This document shows positions 55,702-64,000 of a DNA stretch of 64,000 bases, one piece after another. This DNA comes from Pseudomonas nunensis (GTDB lineage: Bacteria; Pseudomonadota; Gammaproteobacteria; Pseudomonadales; Pseudomonadaceae): the NCBI RefSeq assembly GCF_024296925.1, contig NZ_CP101125.1, forward strand, positions 1,304,501 through 1,368,500, given 5' to 3'. A model generated the notes under the pieces. It was not told the origin of the DNA, did no database searches, and saw only the letters and a list, made by a program, of their open reading frames with translations. A program made the position numbers and the translations under genes. Position 1 is the first letter of the stretch. The number at the start of each line of letters is the position of its first letter.

Positions 55702-55896
55702 TCAATCCACGACCAGATCGAGCATGTGCACGACTTCCTGCTCATTGAGCAGGCCTTTGCGCACCAGGTTTTCGGCCAGCAGCGAGAGAAACTTGGCGTT
55801 GCGATGGCCTTCCAGGTGCTTGAGTTCGGTCAGTGTGTTGTACACCTTGCTGGAAGTGCACAAGCCGACATTGCGGTGCGGGTTTTGCGTGGGCAT
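55702..55896 (-). CDS. Small protein of unknown function
   Basis: 64 residues from MPTQNPHRNVGLCTSSKVYN at 55896, with aaggacgacctc as ribosome site. The C-terminal half HRNAKFLSLLAENLVRKGLLNEQEVVHMLDLV looks like a pair of helices, possibly a small regulatory or adaptor protein. The frame extends upstream to 56007, but the ribosome site favours 55896. Confidence 0.68.
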   Translation of the reverse strand: MPTQNPHRNVGLCTSSKVYNTLTELKHLEGHRNAKFLSLLAENLVRKGLLNEQEVVHMLDLVVD

Positions 55897-56092
55897 GAGG
55901 TCGTCCTTGTTTTTATCAACCTGTTGTTTACGGACAGATCCCAGCTTGCGGACCTGACATGACATAAATATGACCGTTTTCCCCAAAGTGGGGGAAGGGC
56001 GGTCCAATCAATCTTGCCTACTTTACCTGCCGATACTGTCCCGACAGCGACCTTTACAAGATTTATCCAGACCTCGCCCGACTGACGGGCAT

Positions 56093-56122
56093 AAAAAAGG
56101 CCCCGCTGTTAAGGCGGGGCCT
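56093..56122 (-). terminator. Rho-independent terminator of the Tyr/Pro-rich protein gene
   Basis: Stem aggccccgc / gcggggcct, loop tgttaag; followed by TTTTTT on the minus strand, 11 bp past the stop at 56133. Confidence 0.9.
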
Positions 56123-56132
56123 GATGAACCTG

Positions 56133-56492
56133 TTACCAGCGTGGGCCACCATAGTAACCATGGGGAGGGCCGTAGTAACCGCGTGGCGGGCCATAATAAA
56201 CCGGCGCCGGGCGGTAGTAGACCGGTTGCTGCACGTACACCGGGGCCGGTTGGTAATAAACCGGTGGCGGCGGTTGTTGCACGTAGACCGGTTGTGGCTG
56301 AACGTAAACCGGCGCCTGTTCTACATAAACCGGCCGATTGGCGTTGATGAGGGCCGAGCCGACGATGGCCGAACCAACGATCGCGCCAAACACCGCTGGA
56401 CCTTGCCAACCGCCACCGCCATGGGCTTCTGCCTGCCCTGCGACAGCCAGTACACCAATCAACAAGGCTACTGTGGGGATTTTACGGATCAT
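56133..56492 (-). CDS. Exported Tyr/Pro-rich protein
   Basis: 119 residues from MIRKIPTVALLIGVLAVAGQ, preceded by gaggaattatc. Signal peptide ending QAEA-HGG; then a Gly/Ala segment AVFGAIVGSAIVGSALI resembling a glycine-zipper helix; then about 65 residues of short repeats PVYVQQ, PVYYQPAPV, GYYGPPHGYYGGPRW. Probably an envelope or surface protein; function unknown. Confidence 0.75.
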   Translation of the reverse strand: MIRKIPTVALLIGVLAVAGQAEAHGGGGWQGPAVFGAIVGSAIVGSALINANRPVYVEQAPVYVQPQPVYVQQPPPPVYYQPAPVYVQQPVYYRPAPVYYGPPRGYYGPPHGYYGGPRW

Positions 56493-56737
56493 GATAATTC
56501 CTCGGTTCTTCGACCCGGCGCTTGAATCTGCAATAGACCCAAGGATTGTCGCGGGGATACTTCTAAGACAGCGCTTTTTTGAAAAACTGCACAGCCGTTA
56601 GGTAAATTTTGTGTAAGGTCTGTACCGGCTTCCTTACGCTGCTGCAAAGCCGTGTGCGGACAGACCTAATGATCGAACAGAACAGGATGGAATGGCTAAT
56701 CCCGTCTATCTGAAAGTGCAATCGAAGGAGATATTTC

Positions 56738-57556
56738 ATGCAGATGAACCCCAACAACGATACCCAGCTGTGCATGTCCCTGTCTGGACGCCCCGGGAAC
56801 TTTGGCCTGCGATTTCACAATCATCTGTACGAACAACTGGGGCTGAATTTTTACTACAAAGCATTCAGCAGTAAAGACCTGACCGGCGCGGTCGGTGGGA
56901 TTCGTGCCCTGGGCATTCGCGGTTGTGGCGTGTCGATGCCATTCAAGGAAGCCTGCATCGCGCTGGTCGATGAACTGGACGCGTCCGCTGCCGCCATCCA
57001 GTCGATCAACACCATCGTCAATACCGACGGCCATCTCAAGGCCTACAACACGGATTACATCGCTATCGCGCAGTTGCTGGAAACCCATCAAGTGCCGAAG
57101 GAATCGACCTTTGCCCTGCGCGGCAGCGGCGGCATGGCGAAGGCTGTAGCCAGTGCTTTGCGCGATGGCGGTTACGAAAACGGCGTGATCGTGGCCCGCA
57201 ACGAACGCGCCGGGCGGGCGCTGGCCGAATCCCTGGGTTATGAGTGGCAAGCAGAACTGGGGACTCGACGCCCGCAGATGTTGATCAACGTCACACCCAT
57301 CGGCATGACCGGCGGGCCGGAGGCTGATCAACTGGCATTCGACGCTGACGTGATCAAGTCGGCCAAGACTGTCTTCGATGTGGTGGCGATCCCCTCGGAA
57401 ACACCGCTGATCGTGCGCGGCAGGGCCGAAGGCAAGCGCGTGATCACCGGGCTGGAAGTGATTGCGATCCAGGCACTGGAGCAGTTTGTGCTTTATACCG
57501 GCGTGCGGCCGACGGATGAGCAGTTTCAGGCGGCAGTGGCGTTTGCGCGGAGTTGA
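56738..57556 (+). CDS. Shikimate-dehydrogenase-like protein (SdhL type)
   Basis: 272 residues; gaaggagatatttc precedes the ATG. Fold of AroE: GVSMPFKEACIAL (catalytic Lys, about 67), SINTIVNTDGHLKAYNTDYIAI with Asn and Asp of the active site, a NADP site LRGSGGMAKAVASAL, and LEVIAIQALEQFVLYTG at the end. The N-terminal substrate loop CMSLSGRPGNFGLRFHN departs from the usual SxSxSPxxHN of AroE. It resembles the shikimate-dehydrogenase-like branch described from P. putida (recall), so it may act on another quinate-like compound. Confidence 0.82.
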   Translation: MQMNPNNDTQLCMSLSGRPGNFGLRFHNHLYEQLGLNFYYKAFSSKDLTGAVGGIRALGIRGCGVSMPFKEACIALVDELDASAAAIQSINTIVNTDGHLKAYNTDYIAIAQLLETHQVPKESTFALRGSGGMAKAVASALRDGGYENGVIVARNERAGRALAESLGYEWQAELGTRRPQMLINVTPIGMTGGPEADQLAFDADVIKSAKTVFDVVAIPSETPLIVRGRAEGKRVITGLEVIAIQALEQFVLYTGVRPTDEQFQAAVAFARS

Positions 57557-57573
57557 TCGCTTCACAAAATCCC

Positions 57574-57663
57574 TGTGGGAGCGGGCTTGCTCGCGAAAGC
57601 GGTGTATCAGTCACCATCAATGCTGAATGACACCCCGCCTTCGCGAGCAAGCCCGCTCCCACA
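57574..57663. repeat. REPIN, type A
   Basis: Type A element between the convergent shikimate-dehydrogenase-like and yceH genes. Confidence 0.92.
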
Positions 57664-57682
57664 TTTGATTTGTGTTGTCAGG

Positions 57683-58327
57683 TTATTCCAGGCGCGCCAG
57701 GCGTTCTTCCAGCGCCGCAATCCGCGCTTCCAGCTCTTCGATCCGTTCCACCGACACGCCGCCAGTCCCACGTTCCGCTGGGTTCTGCCGGGCTGCAAGG
57801 ATCACTTCGATATCCGCCGGATCGCCCAGCGCATGCATGTAGCGGTCTTCCCGCTGCCCCGCCTGACGCGGAATCAGCAGCGCCAGCCCCCGCGCAATCA
57901 AGCGCTCCAGCTGATGCACCACCTGCTCGGTATCTTCGAATTCATGCATGCGGCCGCTGCGGGTCAGCAGTTCATTGACGGTTTGCGGGCCGCGCAGAAA
58001 CAGCAGCCCGGTCAGAATCACCTGGGCCGGCACCAGCTCCAGCGCCTTGTCCACCTTGTGTTCCCAGCGATCGGCGCGACTGCCCATCACCAGTTTGGTG
58101 AAGCCGCGACCTTCGAGGGCGCGCAGGCTCTGGCCGACCTGGCCCTGGGTCAGGTTCATCACCGGTTCGCGGCTGGTTTTCTGGTTGCAGGCAATCACCA
58201 GCGCATTAAGGGTCAGCGGATAGGTTTCCGGGCTGGTGGCCTGTTTCTCGATCAAGGAACCCAGAATGCGGATTTCCGTGCTGTTGAGGCGCGGCTCGTC
58301 GAAGGTCGTCTCTTGCTCAGTGCTCAT
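57683..58327 (-). CDS. yceH: YceH family (DUF480) protein
   Basis: 214 residues. [44 protein letters not shown] at the N-terminus is the DUF480 signature of two winged-helix domains; [30 protein letters not shown] begins the second. The C-terminus ([22 protein letters not shown]) is a short coiled coil. Possibly a DNA-binding factor; function unknown. Confidence 0.9.
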   Translation of the reverse strand: MSTEQETTFDEPRLNSTEIRILGSLIEKQATSPETYPLTLNALVIACNQKTSREPVMNLTQGQVGQSLRALEGRGFTKLVMGSRADRWEHKVDKALELVPAQVILTGLLFLRGPQTVNELLTRSGRMHEFEDTEQVVHQLERLIARGLALLIPRQAGQREDRYMHALGDPADIEVILAARQNPAERGTGGVSVERIEELEARIAALEERLARLE

Positions 58328-58468
58328 TCGCGCTTTTCCCTTTGCTGTCGATGCGTGCAGTCGAAGCCGACTAGCCTAATCCTTGCGAAACAAAAGGCAA
58401 GCCGCCCGGTCATCAAGCATGGCTATAATCGCTCCACGTTTTTACACCCGCCACAACACGAGACTGCC

Positions 58469-58978
58469 ATGACTATTTCTTTGTACGCCGCTTCCGTCCC
58501 GGTTTTCCAACAACTGCTCAACGCCCTGAGCGATGTGCTGAACAAGGCTGAAGCCCACGCTACCGCCAAAAACATCGACCCGAACGCTTTCCTGCAAGCC
58601 CGTCTGTACCCGGACATGTTCCCGCTGGTGCGCCAAGTGCAGATCGCCGTTGATTTCGCCAAGGGCGTTTCTTCGCGTCTGGCCGAAGTAGAAGTGCCGA
58701 AGTACGAAGACACCGAAACCACCTTCGCCGAGCTGCAAGCGCTGATTACCAAGGTCCTGGCCTACATCGGCGAGATCAAGCCTGAGCAGATCGACGGCAA
58801 GGAAGGCATCGAGATCGTTACTCGTCCAGGCACGCCGAAAGAGAAGCGCTTCAGCGGCCAGGCTTACCTGCTGAGCTACGGCTTGCCGCAGTTCTTCTTC
58901 CACGTCACCACCGCTTATGCGTTGCTGCGTCACAACGGTGTGGAAGTGGGCAAGCGCGATTACATGGGCGCGTTCTAA
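58469..58978 (+). CDS. DUF1993 family protein
   Basis: 169 residues from MTISLYAASVPVFQQLLNAL at 58469. All-helical; DUF1993 motifs ARLYPDMFPLVRQVQIAVDFAKG and GQAYLLSYGLPQFFFHVTTAYALLRHNGVEVGKRDYMG. Related to DinB-like four-helix bundles. Function unknown; well-placed terminator follows. Its codon use (Lys AAG, Gln CAG, Ala GCC/GCT) suggests a highly expressed gene. Confidence 0.85.
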   Translation: MTISLYAASVPVFQQLLNALSDVLNKAEAHATAKNIDPNAFLQARLYPDMFPLVRQVQIAVDFAKGVSSRLAEVEVPKYEDTETTFAELQALITKVLAYIGEIKPEQIDGKEGIEIVTRPGTPKEKRFSGQAYLLSYGLPQFFFHVTTAYALLRHNGVEVGKRDYMGAF

Positions 58979-58992
58979 ACCGTCCAGGCAAT

Positions 58993-59029
58993 AAAAAGCC
59001 CCCGCAGCCTAAGGTTGCGGGGGCTTTTT
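58993..59029 (+). terminator. Rho-independent terminator of the DUF1993 gene
   Basis: Stem aaaaagcccccgca / tgcgggggcttttt with the 8-9 base loop gcctaaggt, 14 bp past the stop. Confidence 0.93.
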
Positions 59030-59064
59030 CATGGGCAAGCATTTTTCAATTACACCGCAGATCC

Positions 59065-59154
59065 TGTGGGAGCGGGCTTGCTCGCGAAGGCGGCGGTACA
59101 TTCAACATCAATGTGCCTGACACACCGCCTTCGCGAGCAAGCCCGCTCCCACAG
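59065..59154. repeat. REPIN, type A
   Basis: Type A element between the DUF1993 terminator and the convergent sstT stop. Confidence 0.92.
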
Positions 59155-59165
59155 GGGGAGGCGTG

Positions 59166-60392
59166 TTATGCCAGGCTTTTCCGTTCTTCACCCAAGCACG
59201 CGGCGGCGGTAAACAACACATCGGTGGACGAATTCAACGCTGTCTCCGCCGAATCCTGCAACACGCCAATAATGAAGCCCACCGCCACCACTTGCATCGC
59301 AATCTCGCTCGGGATGCCGAACAGGCTGCACGCCAGCGGAATCAGCAACAACGAACCGCCCGCCACACCCGAAGCGCCACACGCGCAAATCGCCGCCACC
59401 ACGCTGAGCAAAATCGCTGTCGGAATATCCACGGCAATCCCCAGTGTATGCACGGCAGCCAGGGTCAACACGGTGATGGTGATCGCCGCGCCCGCCATGT
59501 TGATGGTCGCACCGAGCGGAATCGACACCGAATAAGTGTCTTCATGCAGGCCCAAGCGCTTGCTCAATTCCAGGTTGACCGGAATGTTCGCCGCCGAACT
59601 GCGGGTGAAGAATGCGGTGATCCCGCTTTCCCGCAGGCACATCAGCACCAGCGGATACGGGTTGCGACGCAGTTTCCAGAACACGATGACCGGGTTCATC
59701 ACCAGCGCCACGAACAGCATGCAACCCAGCAACACCGCCAGCAGGTGCGCATAGCCGATCAACGCACCGAAGCCCGAGGTGGCGAGGGTTGAAGCCACCA
59801 GCCCGAAAATCCCCAGCGGCGCAAAGCGGATCACCAGGCGCACGATCAAGGTCACGCCATTCGACAAGTCACCGAGCACTTCGCGGGTGGTGTCGCCGGC
59901 ATGCCGAATCGCAACGCCCATGCCGATCGCCCACGCCAGAATGCCGATGAAGTTGGCGTTCATCAGCGCACTGACCGGGTTGTCGACCACGCTCAACAGC
60001 AAACTTTGCAACACTTCACCGATGCCGCCCGGCGCGGTCACTGCGACATCCTGGGTCGACAACACCAGGCTCGACGGGAACAACGTGCTGGCCACCACCG
60101 CGACCACGGCCGCAGCAAAGGTGCCCAGCAGATACAGGAACAGGATCGGCCGGATATGCGTTTCCTGACCGTGCTTATGGTTGGCGATGGACGCCATCAC
60201 CAGCACGAACACCAGGATTGGCGCGACGGCTTTCAGGGCCGCGACAAACACTTTGCCAATGAACGCGGTGGACTTCGCCACGTCAGGCGCAAACAAGGCC
60301 AGGGCAATGCCGGCGATCAGGCCGATGACGATTTGCGTCACCAGGCTGGTGCGTTTCAAGCGGTGCAACAGGGACGGGGATGAAGCGCTCAT
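59166..60392 (-). CDS. sstT: Serine/threonine:sodium symporter SstT
   Basis: 408 residues from [20 protein letters not shown] at 60392; upstream in-frame codons to 60668 are unlike any family member. Dicarboxylate/amino acid:cation symporter (DAACS) family: [20 protein letters not shown] with the HP1 serine loop, [21 protein letters not shown] (TM7 NMxGA) and [21 protein letters not shown] (HP2). Takes up serine and threonine with Na+. Confidence 0.93.
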   Translation of the reverse strand: MSASSPSLLHRLKRTSLVTQIVIGLIAGIALALFAPDVAKSTAFIGKVFVAALKAVAPILVFVLVMASIANHKHGQETHIRPILFLYLLGTFAAAVVAVVASTLFPSSLVLSTQDVAVTAPGGIGEVLQSLLLSVVDNPVSALMNANFIGILAWAIGMGVAIRHAGDTTREVLGDLSNGVTLIVRLVIRFAPLGIFGLVASTLATSGFGALIGYAHLLAVLLGCMLFVALVMNPVIVFWKLRRNPYPLVLMCLRESGITAFFTRSSAANIPVNLELSKRLGLHEDTYSVSIPLGATINMAGAAITITVLTLAAVHTLGIAVDIPTAILLSVVAAICACGASGVAGGSLLLIPLACSLFGIPSEIAMQVVAVGFIIGVLQDSAETALNSSTDVLFTAAACLGEERKSLA

Positions 60393-60724
60393 AACGGTAT
60401 CTCTGATTTTTTTAGGTGCAGGGTTCCGCGCATCACGCAGCAAAAAGCAGGGCAGGCCACATGGAGGAACCGAGAGGTATCGCGACATCAATGCCAACAA
60501 CTGGCCGATGAATAGGGTGTACGAATCGCAGGGCGCGGACTTTATCACAGGGTCGTCCCGATCCTTCAGACCTGTGACGATCTGCCGCCCGGGTGTTCCA
60601 CGCGATATGCAGGTTCGTGCAACCCGGTTTGGAAACACTCTGTTAAGCTTCGCCCCCTTCATTTTCAAGTTCTGCCAGCGGGCCTCCGGGCTATCGCTGC
60701 TGTCGGCGTTTTCTGGAGTTCTGC
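60393..60724. promoter_or_regulatory. Divergent promoter region of sstT and the MFS gene
   Basis: 332 bp without a gene or REPIN. It should hold the promoters of both divergent genes. No palindrome or leader hairpin stood out. Confidence 0.4.
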
Positions 60725-61888
60725 ATGCTGTTGCTGCCCATTCTTCTGTTGTCTGCCGCCGGTTTCACGGTGCTGACCACGGAATTCATCATCGTTGGCC
60801 TGCTGCCGGCGATTGCCCGGGACCTTGAGGTCACGATTCCCCAGGCCGGCCTGCTGGTGACGCTGTTCGCGTTTACCGTGGCCGCGTTTGGTCCGTTCCT
60901 CACCGCATATTTCGCCCGCTTCGAGCGGCGCAAGCTGTTTATCTCGGTACTGATCATGTTTGGCGTGGCCAACACCGTCGCGGCGCTGGCGCCGAATATC
61001 TGGGTCATGGCCGCCGCACGGTTGATTCCGGCGTTAGGGTTGCCGGTGTTCTGGGCCTTGGCCAGTGAGACGGCGGTGGACATCGTCGGGCCGGACCATG
61101 CCGGACGGGCGATTTCCAAGATCGGGTTCGGGATTGTGTGCGCGATGGTGTTTGGCATTCCGGTCGGCACGCTGATTTCCGATGCGTTCGGCTGGCGCAG
61201 TGCTTTCGGCATTCTGGCGGTGATCGCGTTTGCCAAGGCGTTGCTGCTGTATATCTATTTGCCGAGAACGATCCTGCATAAGCAGCAGGCGAGCTTTCGT
61301 TCCCAGTTCAAGATCCTGCGCAGCCCGTTGATGATCGGACATGTGCTGTTGTCGATCCTGGTGTTTACCGGCATGTTCACGGCTTATACCTACCTGGCGG
61401 ACATTCTTGAACGCCTGGCCGGTTTCGACGGCACGTTGGTCGGCTGGTGCCTGATGGGCTTTGGTGCGGTGGGGTTGTTTGGCAACTGGTGGGGCGGCCG
61501 TGCTGTGGATCGTCATCCATTGATCGCATCGATGATGTTCTGCGCGTTCCTGATCGCCGGCCTGATTGCACTGGTGCCGAACATCCAGTCGCCGCTCGGT
61601 CTGGCGGCGGCGATGGGCATTTGGGGGATCACTCAGGCAGCCTTGTTTTTGGTAAGCCATGTACGCTTGATGAAAGCTGCGCCTGAGGCGCCGGCGTTTG
61701 CCGCGTCGCTGAACATCGCCGGGGCCAACCTCGGGATCGGCCTGGGTGCGATGGTGGGCGGTCGCGTGATCAATGCCTTTGGCCTTGGTGGCCTGGGTTT
61801 CGCGGCGGCTGCATTCATCCTCGCTTCGATCCTGCTGGCCATGGCGCTGATGACCATGGCGCCGCGTGAGCCGGTCACAGTTCAGTAA
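60725..61888 (+). CDS. MFS transporter (DHA1, AraJ/YdhP-like)
   Basis: 387 residues, ggagttctgc before the ATG. Twelve helices; [22 protein letters not shown] start ([20 protein letters not shown]), motif A-like [16 protein letters not shown], and [31 protein letters not shown]. Sugar-efflux/drug-H+ antiporter subfamily; substrate unknown. The 3' end overlaps the convergent nhaR gene by 14 bp. Confidence 0.85.
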   Translation: MLLLPILLLSAAGFTVLTTEFIIVGLLPAIARDLEVTIPQAGLLVTLFAFTVAAFGPFLTAYFARFERRKLFISVLIMFGVANTVAALAPNIWVMAAARLIPALGLPVFWALASETAVDIVGPDHAGRAISKIGFGIVCAMVFGIPVGTLISDAFGWRSAFGILAVIAFAKALLLYIYLPRTILHKQQASFRSQFKILRSPLMIGHVLLSILVFTGMFTAYTYLADILERLAGFDGTLVGWCLMGFGAVGLFGNWWGGRAVDRHPLIASMMFCAFLIAGLIALVPNIQSPLGLAAAMGIWGITQAALFLVSHVRLMKAAPEAPAFAASLNIAGANLGIGLGAMVGGRVINAFGLGGLGFAAAAFILASILLAMALMTMAPREPVTVQ

Positions 61889-62774
61889 ACAGCTCGCGTC
61901 GGGCACCTTCGGTAATGGCGACAATGCCGGGGTGCTTGACCTTGCGCTCCACTGAAATGGCATAGAACGACTCGGTGACCGCGTCGGTCTGGCCGATCAA
62001 CTCCACGCCGTATTGGCGTTTCACCTCGTCGGCAATCACGCTCGGGCCAATGAAAATCCCGCTGCCGGATTGGCCGAACGCCTGCATCAATGCACTGTCA
62101 TCGAACTCCCCGACGATGCGCGGCTGAATCTGCTGTTCGGCAAACCAGCGTTGCAAACGACTGCGCACCACGGTTTCCGGCCCGGGAATCAGCAACGGTG
62201 CGCCATGCAGACTGCGCGGGAAGTCCTGACCGAACTGCTCCGCCAATTGTTTTGTCGCAAAAAAACTGATCCCGCACTCGCCGAGCTTTTGGCTGTAGCC
62301 CTTGATGTCCAGGTGCGACGGCATCGGGCTGTCGGAAATCACCAGGTCCAGGCGCTGGATTGCCAGGTCGGCGAGCAACCGTTCGAGTTTGTCCTCGCGA
62401 CAGGTGATGCGCAGCGGCTCGCTCAATTCCATGGTTGGCGCGATCAGGCGATAGACGATGGATTTGGGCACCACGTCCGCCACGCCGACCCGGAATAGAA
62501 TCTGCTGCTCATTGGGCTGGGCGCGGAGCATCAACTCCAGTTCGCCACCGAGTTGGAACATCTGCTCGGCGTAGGGCAGGGTCTGGCGCCCGGCCTCAGT
62601 GAGTTCCAGATTGCGCCCGACCCGGCGGAACAGCTCGATGCCGTAGGTTTGTTCCAGCAGGGAAATCTGCCCGCTGATGGTTTGCGGCGTCAGGTTCAGT
62701 TGCTCGCAGGCGCGCACGATGCTGCCGGTCTTAGCCACGACCCAGAAATAATGCAGCTGTCGGTAGTTGAGCAT
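61875..62774 (-). CDS. nhaR: LysR family activator NhaR
   Basis: 299 residues. MLNYRQLHYFWVVAKTGSIVRACEQLNLTPQTISGQISLLEQTYGIELFRRVGRNLELTEAGR is characteristic of NhaR, with a distinctive QTISGQI recognition helix. Effector domain includes FRVGVADVVPKSIVYRLI. In E. coli NhaR activates nhaA and osmC in response to Na+; no nhaA is near here, so targets are not implied. Shares its last five codons with the opposite strand of the MFS gene. Confidence 0.88.
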   Translation of the reverse strand: MLNYRQLHYFWVVAKTGSIVRACEQLNLTPQTISGQISLLEQTYGIELFRRVGRNLELTEAGRQTLPYAEQMFQLGGELELMLRAQPNEQQILFRVGVADVVPKSIVYRLIAPTMELSEPLRITCREDKLERLLADLAIQRLDLVISDSPMPSHLDIKGYSQKLGECGISFFATKQLAEQFGQDFPRSLHGAPLLIPGPETVVRSRLQRWFAEQQIQPRIVGEFDDSALMQAFGQSGSGIFIGPSVIADEVKRQYGVELIGQTDAVTESFYAISVERKVKHPGIVAITEGARRELFTEL

Positions 62775-62799
62775 TGGAAGAACCCCTGTTCATATAACC

Positions 62800-62894
62800 C
62801 CCGTAGGAGCTGTCGAGTGAAACGAGGCTGCGATCCTTTGATTTTTGAAGATCAAAAGATCGCAGCCTCGTTTCACTCGACAGCTCCTACGGGG
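62800..62894. repeat. Long hairpin repeat, type D
   Basis: The arms from cccgtaggagctgtcgagtg on the left to cactcgacagctcctacggg on the right pair over about 47 bp with one mismatch; only about 8 bases (near ttttgaag) are left as loop. Tighter than the other REPINs, which have 40-50-base spacers. Lies between nhaR and the lipoprotein gene. Confidence 0.9.
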
Positions 62895-63049
62895 AGGTGC
62901 GCGGTTGATATTGGGTTTGGTCTGGATTCGTAATGGCCGAAGTATAACCGCTAAAAATACGAATTTTCCTGAAGTGTTTGCCTCTCTAGAATGCCTCGCT
63001 ATCGACGGGGTGCCTTTTCGCATCGGTCCGTTCTATCGAGGAAAGCCCA

Positions 63050-63292
63050 ATGAAAACTATCGCTACGGCGCTGTTAATCACGTCTTTACTGGTATTGGCC
63101 GGTTGCGACCAGGCCGAAAAGAGCGCCCAGCAACTGATGGGCAAGGCGGCCGAGACTGCCAAGCAGGCGATCGACGACACCCATAAAGCAGCCGAACAGG
63201 CGATCAGCGATGCCACTGGCGGCCTGATCAGCAAGAAAGAACAACCGGCCGAAGATAAAGCGAAAAGCCAATCTTCGTCCCAGGAAATCTAA
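63050..63292 (+). CDS. Small lipoprotein
   Basis: 80 residues; gaggaaagccca upstream. MKTIATALLITSLLVLAGCD is a lipoprotein signal with lipobox LAGC (Cys19). The mature part is a charged amphipathic helix with Ala-rich heptad pattern (GKAAETAKQAIDDTHKAAEQAI) and a hydrophilic tail. Function unknown; it precedes the TerC-family gene by 28 bp and may share its transcript. Confidence 0.8.
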   Translation: MKTIATALLITSLLVLAGCDQAEKSAQQLMGKAAETAKQAIDDTHKAAEQAISDATGGLISKKEQPAEDKAKSQSSSQEI

Positions 63293-63320
63293 ACCGTCTC
63301 AAGCGAGTCAGGACTGACCC

Positions 63321-64000
63321 ATGGAATACCTTGTAGAACTAGCCGCCAGCCCCACCGCCTGGATTGCCCTGGCCACGTTGATCATCATGGAAATCGTGCT
63401 CGGCATCGATAACCTGATCTTCATTTCGATCCTGACCAATAAACTGCCGGAGCAGCATCGGCAGAAAGCGCGTCGTATCGGTATCGGCATGGCGCTGATC
63501 ATGCGTCTGGCGCTGTTGAGCACCATCGCGTTTATCGTTCAGTTGACCGAGCCGGTAATCGATATTCTCGGCCATGCCTTCTCCTGGAAGGACATGATCC
63601 TGATCGCCGGTGGCCTGTTCCTGTTGTGGAAGGCGACCACCGAAATCCATCACAGCATGGACCCGGCGCCGGGAGATCCGAAGTCGGCGACTTCGGGGGT
63701 TACCCTGGGCTTTGCCGCCGCGATCGGGCAGATCCTGATGCTCGACATGGTGTTTTCCATCGACAGCATCATTACCGCTGTCGGCATGACCGAGCATTTG
63801 CCGATCATGATCATCGCGGTGGTGGTGTCGGTACTGGTTATGTTGCTGGCCGCTGATCCACTGGCCAAGTTCATCAACGAAAACCCGACCGTGGTGATGC
63901 TGGCCCTGGGCTTCTTGATCATGATCGGCATGACGCTGATCGCCGAAGGCTTCGGCGCCCACGTACCGAAAGGCTACATCTACGCTGCCATGGCGTTCTC
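63321..64000 (+). CDS. TerC family membrane protein, 5' part (cut by window end)
   Basis: 226 residues visible from the ATG at 63321; the frame is open at the right edge. [20 protein letters not shown], then [20 protein letters not shown] and [20 protein letters not shown] carry the paired acidic (IDN, SIDS) motifs in membrane helices characteristic of TerC. Close to E. coli YgdQ in the visible part. Whether a CBS or transporter-associated domain follows is not visible. TerC proteins are linked to Mn2+ export and tellurite resistance. Confidence 0.85.
   Translation, partial: MEYLVELAASPTAWIALATLIIMEIVLGIDNLIFISILTNKLPEQHRQKARRIGIGMALIMRLALLSTIAFIVQLTEPVIDILGHAFSWKDMILIAGGLFLLWKATTEIHHSMDPAPGDPKSATSGVTLGFAAAIGQILMLDMVFSIDSIITAVGMTEHLPIMIIAVVVSVLVMLLAADPLAKFINENPTVVMLALGFLIMIGMTLIAEGFGAHVPKGYIYAAMAF

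Noticed and set aside
61875..62774. NhaR as evidence of a local sodium/proton antiporter operon
   Set aside because: No nhaA or other antiporter gene is adjacent; the neighbours are an MFS transporter and a small lipoprotein.

Overview
The window looks like a piece of a Pseudomonas chromosome of the fluorescens group. The evidence is high GC, Pseudomonas-type gene content (yejABEF, a bphO-bphP pair, ampR-ampC, gudP-gudD, yegQ/trhP, polB) and a very dense population of Pseudomonas REP/REPIN palindromes, at least 25 sites in 64 kb. No rRNA, tRNA, CRISPR array, transposase, integrase or phage gene was recognised. Functional assignments are by motif and family recall only; no database search was possible.

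Layout. 1-5.7 kb: 3' end of mnmH, an ArsP/YraQ-type permease, a secreted histidine phosphatase, a YfcG-like GST, a PhzF-family protein and a Cys-rich (zinc-type) hemB. 5.8-12.0 kb: FAD monooxygenase, siderophore-type TonB-dependent receptor, DUF1615 lipoprotein, and an unusual exported protein made of eight 13-residue repeats. 12.2-24.0 kb: a cysteine hydrolase, then a run of eight minus-strand genes: tonB, exbB, exbD, a large TonB-dependent receptor, yejA, yejB, yejE and yejF. Together these could carry a peptide-like ligand from the cell surface to the cytoplasm. Upstream of tonB lies 1.1 kb of AT-richer DNA without a convincing gene but with several exact palindromes. 25-30 kb: GNAT, DUF4349 lipoprotein, GST, CBS protein, and a LysR gene broken by one in-frame TAG, divergent from a short-chain dehydrogenase. 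30-36.5 kb: DNA polymerase II, DUF1810 protein, aldo/keto reductase, a four-unit REPIN array of exact 134-bp period, periplasmic galM and an orphan lipoprotein. 36.6-41.8 kb: TauE/SafE permease, bphO-bphP (biliverdin supply and red-light sensor kinase), VOC protein, DUF4174 protein. 42-50.6 kb: SDR, MFS, ampC/ampR, gudD-gudP with a divergent FCD-type GntR regulator, and a small acidic protein. 50.8-64 kb: EamA exporter with divergent LysR, trhP, AI-2E-family permease, several small proteins, a shikimate-dehydrogenase-like enzyme, yceH, DUF1993, sstT, MFS, nhaR, a small lipoprotein and the start of a TerC-family gene cut by the window end.

Themes. (1) Transport dominates, with the tonB-to-yejF block the most coherent unit. 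(2) REPINs of four sequence families fill most intergenic gaps; one is nested in another, four form a tandem array, and one half-element supplies the C-terminus of a transporter gene. (3) Several operator-like palindromes can be read directly, including a TAGTCATACTA/TTGTCATACAA pair linking galM with the glucarate genes, and an AGACTGCC-N23-GGCAGTCT repeat between ampC and ampR.
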